From: Cryptomeria japonica
Taxonomy: Eukaryota > Streptophyta > Pinopsida > Cupressales > Cupressaceae
Assembly (NCBI RefSeq): GCF_030272615.1
Contig: NC_081414.1
Span: 767,324,153 to 767,388,152 of the forward strand
Direction: 5' to 3'
DNA length: 64,000 nt
Of the stretch, positions 58,482-64,000 are shown piece by piece. How positions within the stretch are numbered: position 1 is the stretch's first letter; each line of letters starts with the position of its first letter. The translations under genes were made by a program, and so were the position numbers. The notes under the pieces are model-generated. The model did not search any database. It was not told where the DNA came from and saw only the letters and a list, made by a program, of their open reading frames with translations.

Positions 58482-58916
58482 ATGAAAATCAAAGAACAAG
58501 GTATGGGAGAGTACTCTTTGGAACCATTGTGTTTAATCAACTTACCAGCATCGCCTAAATCTCATGGGCTACCTTCGGCATCAACACATCTAGCAACACA
58601 ACCCATCACCAAGTTTGATGGCAAGTTTATTCAACTAGGCACACTAGCACATGAATCAGAAGAAAAGGACATCCTTAGTTGGCTATACAAGGATGAAGAA
58701 GAAGACAAAGCAACTACTATGGAGGTCATTATACCAACACAACTATATGAAAAAGGCTACCTAATCATGCAGCAGATGGGATACAATGGCAAAGGACCTA
58801 TCGGCAAGCGTCAGGAAGGCATGACAGAACCATTAGATCCTCCTTCACAGTTTTGTAAAGACAAAACAGGATTGGGCTATGAACACACTCTTACCACCAA
58901 GAAAGACACCAAGTAA
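58482..58916 (+). pseudogene. Element B G-patch segment (open, 144 codons)
   Basis: Same frame as the protease end after one TAA. Residues 5-13 (EQGMGEYSL) and 46-56 match A. Residues 93-133 form the G-patch: YLIMQQMGYNGKGPIGK, then RQEGMTEPL and TGLGY. The Gly spacing is that of G-patch modules, which bind RNA or activate DEAH helicases in other proteins. Placement after protease and before RT is shared with A and probably F. Confidence 0.75.
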
Positions 58917-59963
58917 ATATCAAAAACCTCAATGGAAGGCAAAGAAGAAATACAAGGAAGACTCATGGTTGGAGGCACTATTTGAATCAGCAGAAACAAT
59001 ACGAAAGGAACGTGAATACCAAGAAAAAGAGAAACATCAAGAGCAATCAGTCATTCAAAAGGCAGAGGCACCTTGTACAGAAGTACATCATGTTTAGGAA
59101 CCTATTTCAAACAAAGAAGAATCACCCTCGGATAACATCATGACTCCTAAAAAAGAGACAATATATGAACAGATGCAATGAGTCGAAGCAGGATCTGATA
59201 CAGAATCTAAAAAGACCATCAGATTGGTCTTAATCATCAAGGACATGTTTTCACCCTACAACATACCAGTCCACAACACTGAAAGAATCTAGGATAATAA
59301 CTCTAAGATTGATTCAAATGAATATGAATGGGGAATTTGTTCCAATGTTACTGAAGATATTGCTGAAAACACCAGTCATACACCCCTTTCTCAAGAAGAA
59401 CAAGGCACAGAGACTAGACTACTTGAATTTGGTCCACAAAATATGTATGATGCCAAGGAAAATGAGCAACGATATTATGAGCAAGTTTACATGGAAGATG
59501 ATACCATCAAAGACCTTGACACAATCATTAACTTATTCAATATCCCAACCAACCTTGATGATACCTCCATCCTAACACTTATAGTAGCTAAACTCGACCC
59601 ACCCAATGACTCTTTACCACTCATATTTCCTAACCTCATAAACTGGGATGAACCTAAAAATCATGACATACCAATATTCCCAAATGACGGGTCCATTATC
59701 CATTACTTCTGTACCGTTAACCCGGAAATAGACTCTACCAGAGAACAAAGTAACGACATCTGCAATCAGGGGAGTGCCAAGTCTCTCAGTCGCAAAAATC
59801 AAAGAAATAAAGGATCTACTATTGAAAACCAATCAATGGCAGCAATAGATCACAAAAAAGTAAAAATAAAGGACGCATCTGTGGGTGAAAACCTTCTTGA
59901 GGCACCTAAAGATGAGAGACTTGAGAGACACTTCCTAAACAATATCAAGAGTGATCACCTATA
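58879..59963 (+). pseudogene. Element B linker before RT
   Basis: Frames 58879-59097 and 59443-59967 (same phase) joined by a stretch with stops. Basic Lys/Glu-rich start, then FSPYNIP, DSNEYEW, an acidic region and FPNLINWDE, matching A in order. No catalytic motif. Confidence 0.65.
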
Positions 59964-61000
59964 TTGATTGAGCCCACTCAATCAATCAACATTGGTACAA
60001 CAGAAGCAGCCAAAAACATACACCTAGCAGAATCTCTGACAGAGACAAAAAAACAAGAGTTTATCACATTCTTTAAAGAAAAGCAAATCAATTTTGCTTG
60101 GTCATACACAGATATGCCTGGGATTGATCCATATCTAATCATGCATCACTTGTCTATTGCTCCGAGAGCTAAGCCAGTTAAGCAAAAATTGAGAAAGATG
60201 AATCCACATGTGGCACTCATGGTCAAAGCTGAGCTAAAGAAACTATTGGATGTTGGATTTATTCGACCAATAGACTATGCTAAATGGATTTCCAACATTG
60301 TGCCAGTTTCAAAACCAGATGGCAGTATCAGGATATGCACCGATTTTAGAGATGTCAACAAAGCCTGTCCAAAGGATGACTTTCCTTTGCCCAGTATCGA
60401 CATAATTGTAGACCTCATAGTAGGACATGCAATGTTGTCACTAATGGATGGTTTTTCTGGCTATAATCAAATCAGGATAGCTCCAGAGGATCAAGATAAA
60501 ACAACGTTTACCTGTCCTTGGGGAACGCATTGTTGGAATGTCATGCCTTTTGGCTTAAAGAATGCTGAGGCAACTTATCAACGAGAAATGACAACAATAT
60601 TTCATGACATGATGCCTACCTTCATGGAGGACTATGTGGATGATTTACTAGCTAAGTCATTTACTCGAGTAGAACATCTGGGCATCTTAGAGAAAATTTT
60701 TGAAAGGTTCGAAAAATTTCAAGTCAGGCTCAACCCTAAGAAGTGTGTCTTCGGGGTTACATCAGGCGAATTATTAGGCTACATAGTCTCAGAAAAAGGC
60801 ATTGAAGTAGATCCAGCAAAGTTACAAGCCATCATGGAGATGCCACCACCTAAGAACATCAGTCAACTCAGATCCTTGCAAGGACGGCTCCAGTCAATTA
60901 GGCGATTCATCGCTCAACTAGCAGATAAAAGCCTACCTTTCAATCATTTGCTACATAAGAATTTACCATTCAGATGGGAAGCCAAATGTGTAGAATCATT
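59964..61000 (+). CDS. Element B reverse transcriptase (open through 61244)
   Basis: Begins with EPTQSINIGT, then AKPVKQKLRKMNPHVAL, RICTDFRDVNKACPKDDFPLP, LMDGFSGYNQIRIAP, MPFGLKNAEATYQR and the catalytic YVDDLLAK, LNPKKCVFG, and thumb ISQLRSLQGRLQSIRRF. No stop or frameshift in the RT proper, with both Asp residues present; the best preserved pol domain among the gypsy elements here. Its own start codon is not meaningful, since it is normally made as part of a polyprotein. Confidence 0.9.
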
Positions 61001-61450
61001 CTACCAAATCAAGCAATATCTAATGAACCCACCAGTTCTGGTACCACCAATAGTAGGGAAGCCATTTATTCTCTACATATCAACAACATACATATCATTG
61101 GGGGCACTATTAGCACAAGAAAATCAAGAAGGAAAGGAACAAAATATCTATTACATCAGTAGAGCTTTGAATGGATATGAGCTCAATTATACATTCATTG
61201 AGAAGGCTTGTCTAACAGTGGCATTTGCTTCTCAAAAGTTCTGACACTACATGCTAGCTCACGCAATCAAGCTAGTAGCAAAAATTGATCCTCTAGAATA
61301 CTTGCTCGGCAAAGCAGCTCTCACAGGCAGATTGGCTAAATGGGTAATGACTCTCAATGAATTTGATATCCACTACACAGAGCGTCAAGATATCAAAGGA
61401 CAAGTGATTGCAGATCAATTAGCCAATGCACCACTACCAATAAACAACCA
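61001..61450 (+). pseudogene. Element B RNase H
   Basis: FILYISTTYISLGALLAQENQEG, NGYELNYTFIEKACLTVAFASQKF, then TGA at 61242-61244 before HYML, and GRLAKWVMTLNEFDIHY, then QVIADQLANAPLP. The TGA is at the Arg position of KLRHY in F and coincides with a TGA in A. A one-base frameshift at about 61450 follows. Confidence 0.85.
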
Positions 61451-61910
61451 ATGGAGATTGAATTTCCAGATAGGGATCTTCTTTCTATTACCACCAAGAA
61501 ATGGACCCTATACTTTGATGGTTCCTACACTCAACATGGTTCAGGTGCTGGTATTCTGTTCATCAATCCTGACAGACACACCATACCAAGATCATATAAA
61601 CTCATGTTTCCATGCACAAATAACATTGTTGAATATGAGGCACTGGTTACAAGGATCAAAATGGTTGTGGAATGGAGAATCATAGAATTTAAAGTCTATG
61701 GAGATTCACAACTAGTCATAAATCAGATTAACAATGACTATCAGATGAAAGATGACAAGTTGCTACCATACAAACCAATGGTGGATGATTTTAAACAATA
61801 TTTTGTGCACGTCACCTTCAAGCAAATACCAAGGTTGGACAATAGAGCAGCCAATGCAATGGCTACTATCGCTTCACTGCTACAAATTCTAGAACAACAA
61901 AGTCGTTACG
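61451..61910 (+). pseudogene. Element B archaeal-type RNase H
   Basis: KKWTLYFDGSYTQHGSG, then FPCTNNIVEYEAL, YGDSQLVINQIN and PRLDNRAANAMATIASL. First Asp, Glu and second Asp are present; the last Asp of the usual (A/V)DAMA motif is Asn (ANAMA). Open within 61451-62353 together with the start of integrase. Confidence 0.85.
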
Positions 61911-63250
61911 AGTTTCTGGTAGAGCAACTATTTTCCCCAGCCTATGACAATTCTGCATCCCATGTTATCTATGCCCTAACTGGTTCAGACTCTCTGTTAT
62001 ATGGAACAATATATGACTATCTCATAACCAATACCCTACCCATTGACCTATCTCGAAATAAAAAATGCAACTTTATCTGGCAAGTTGCCCGTTATACCCT
62101 CAGTGCTGATACTCTTTACCATCGAGGTCTAGATGGTACTCTTCTTCATTGCCTTGATCATAATGAATCTAACTCAAATTTACAAGAGCTTCACGAAGGT
62201 ATCTATGGCACACATTTAAGTGGTCCTACTCTTGCTAAAAAACTTCTAAGAATGGGATATTACTGGCCGACAATGGAAAAGGATTCTTATCATTTTGCAA
62301 AGAAATATCCTAAATGCCAAATCCATGGCAATCTTATACATGCACCAGCATAGGAATTGCAGCCATTCACAACATCCTGGCCCTTTTGCTAGTGGGGACT
62401 AGACTTAGTAGGCAAAATACACCCTTCATCTTCAAATGGACACAAGTTCATTATCACTGCAACATAATACTTTACCAAATGGATTGAAGTGGTCCCCATG
62501 ACCACAGTGACTGAAAAAAAATTGCCTCTTTCATTCTTAATTATCTAATCTACAAATATGACATTCCAAGTTTCATCATCACAGATAATGGATGCCCTTT
62601 CAAAAACCAGGATGTATGAGAACTATGTGAACGATTCAAAATCCAACATCGTTTCTCTACACCTTACTACCCACAAGGGAATGGTCAAGCTGAGGCATCC
62701 AACAAAACAAAATTGAAAATCCTCAAGAAAATAGTGAATGATGCAAGAAAATATTGGCACGTGCAACTTAATCCAACACTTTGGGAATACAAAAGTAGCA
62801 TCCGCACACCTATAGGAGCTACACCATATTCATTGGTGTATGGATCAGAAGCAATTTTACCCCTAGAGGTAGAAATCCCATCTCTCTGAGTATCTTTGAA
62901 AGACCTCATTCCAGATGAAGAGTATCGAGTCAACTGACTGCAAGAGCTAGAACTTCTAGATGAAAAGTGACAACATGCCTACACCCACCTCAAAGCATAT
63001 CAGCAACGCATGTGTCAAAGCTACAATCATAAGGTCATCCCTAGAATTTTTAAAATTGGTGATCTAGTACTCAAACAAAATCCCATAAATCAATAGGATT
63101 GGGAAAAGAAAGGGAAATTCGAACCTAACTGGTTAGGTCCCTATGTCATCATATCAGCCTATGGATTAGGCGCCTATTAGCTAACAACTTCAGAAGGCTC
63201 GATGAACCCACCAACAACATCCATTTGAAGAAATATTGTACTTGAGAAGT
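61911..63250 (+). pseudogene. Element B integrase, several stops
   Basis: Zinc region with LHEGIYGTHLSGPTLAKKLL and KKYPKCQ, where the first Cys of the CxxC is Tyr. Core with GLDLVG (Asp), ITDNGCPF (Asp) and GNGQAEASNKT (Glu), so DDE is intact. C-terminal part has IPRIFKIGDLVL and KGKFEPNWLGPYVI. Stops include TAG at 62351, and TGA in QDV*ELCERF, RVN*LQE and DEK*QHA, each where A has Lys or Arg. Confidence 0.85.
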
Positions 63251-64000
63251 CTAATGAACAGACAAAGTCAAAAAATCAAAAAAATAAAAACAAATAAAAA
63301 TAAATAAAAATATCAGAAAAAGGCAAAAAGCAAGGTGCAATAAAAACAACTGGTGAAAACCTGGCAACAAGTGCTATTGTGAGAGGACAGCTCCTCTATC
63401 TATCTTTACTATCGAACTTTTATATCCATAATCAAGCACTATCGGCCATCACCCAACACTTTTCAACATAGCATTATCCTAAACATACTTAGCGTAGTCA
63501 CTATCCTGGTTTATCCAAATATCATTTCATCATATCCCACCATGGCTTGGTAATCACTGTACATATCCACATCAGGAGGTAAATTTAGCTAGGGGCAACA
63601 TTGATCAACATTCCATCCTAAGTCAACACTCACAGCAGACCAAGAAAATCAAATCAACACAAACAAATCAACAATCACGAGAACAAAACATTGATACACT
63701 TAACAGATTCACAACACGTGATGGATGAATTTCTAAAGTATAAAATGTTTGCATCTTGCATGAAGTTTTGACTATTTTTGCACCTGAATTTTTTTGAACT
63801 ATTGGATCTTCTAAAAATTTCTCAACGATGCATCGAGCTAGAGAAAGTAATGAGGACTCCAATATTTGTTAGTTTTTTGTCTATGAGGCAAATCACTTGT
63901 ACTGTGCAAATACTTGTCTCGCGACATGATTCAACACATATCACTGAAGACATGGTTCCACTTTGCGCATACAAATGGTTTAATCTTGTATGTTTATACG
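63251..64000 (+). other. Element B post-integrase region
   Basis: A-rich run, then GAAAACCTGG (63354-63363), later ACTTAGCGTAGTCACT (63489-63504) and ATATCCCACCATG (63532-63544), all shared with A's 3' spacer. No gene recognised to the window end. Confidence 0.6.

Larger units (their letters stand above)
50862..64000 (+). mobile_element. Element B: Tat-type Ty3/gypsy retrotransposon, right end outside window
   Basis: 5' LTR, PBS, 3 kb leader, small upstream ORF, gag, zinc knuckle, protease, G-patch, linker, RT, RNase H, archaeal-type RNase H and integrase, all on the plus strand and in the same order as A. Clear sequence similarity to A throughout the coding part. About 0.75 kb of post-integrase DNA is visible; the 3' LTR is outside. 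Frameshifts and many TGA stops make it non-autonomous. Confidence 0.9.

Noticed and set aside
61450-61455. Programmed frameshift before the second RNase H in B
   Set aside because: The same junction in element A is in one frame, and no slippery sequence is evident, so a decay indel is more likely.

Overview
The window is plant nuclear DNA made almost entirely of nested LTR retrotransposons. I see no intact cellular protein-coding gene; the only host gene I can support is a tRNA-Thr(TGU) at 42876-42947. The AT-rich background, the very long Ty3/gypsy elements (about 18.7 kb for one), the captured plant mobile domain (PMD) gene and the extensive nesting suggest a large-genome seed plant. A gymnosperm is plausible but not proven by anything here.

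Left half, 1 to about 39.6 kb: a stack of insertions. Element A (1-18295, minus strand, Ty3/gypsy of Tat type with gag, PR, G-patch, RT, RNase H, second RNase H and INT) has its 5' LTR, PBS, PPT and most of its 3' LTR in view. Between INT and the 3' LTR it carries an antisense PMD gene, itself split by a deleted LTR element G (2180-3491, duplicated AGCAT). A sits in element E (plus strand, 18296-20038), E sits in element D (minus, from 20039), and D's 5' LTR is split by a Ty1/copia element C that is full length in structure (24038-31427, minus, duplicated GTACG). D in turn appears to sit in the 3' part of a second Tat-type gypsy element F (32079-39569, minus). D and E are one family: coiled coil, up to four zinc-knuckle motifs, a long unknown ORF and no visible pol domains.

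Middle, 39.6-50.9 kb: lower-information DNA with the tRNA, a 2.7 kb CT-rich low-complexity tract, a solo LTR with a perfect 5 bp duplication (GTTTG), and two copies of a roughly 450 bp repeat. One copy is the target of element B and the other looks like the same site unoccupied.

Right, 50862 to the window end: element B, a plus-strand relative of A. It has a 1.9 kb LTR with an apparently perfect 416 bp tandem duplication, a PBS, a 3 kb leader, a small ORF before gag, and then the same domain order as A. All protein genes of A, B, C and F carry stops, frameshifts or lost catalytic residues, so none looks autonomous.

The most unusual signal is a 21-nt periodic array built on TTAGCGCAT-like units. 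It occurs in the leaders of both A and B in the same element orientation, and again in inverted orientation near the 3' end of A. Motifs and repeat boundaries were aligned by eye; no database search was possible.
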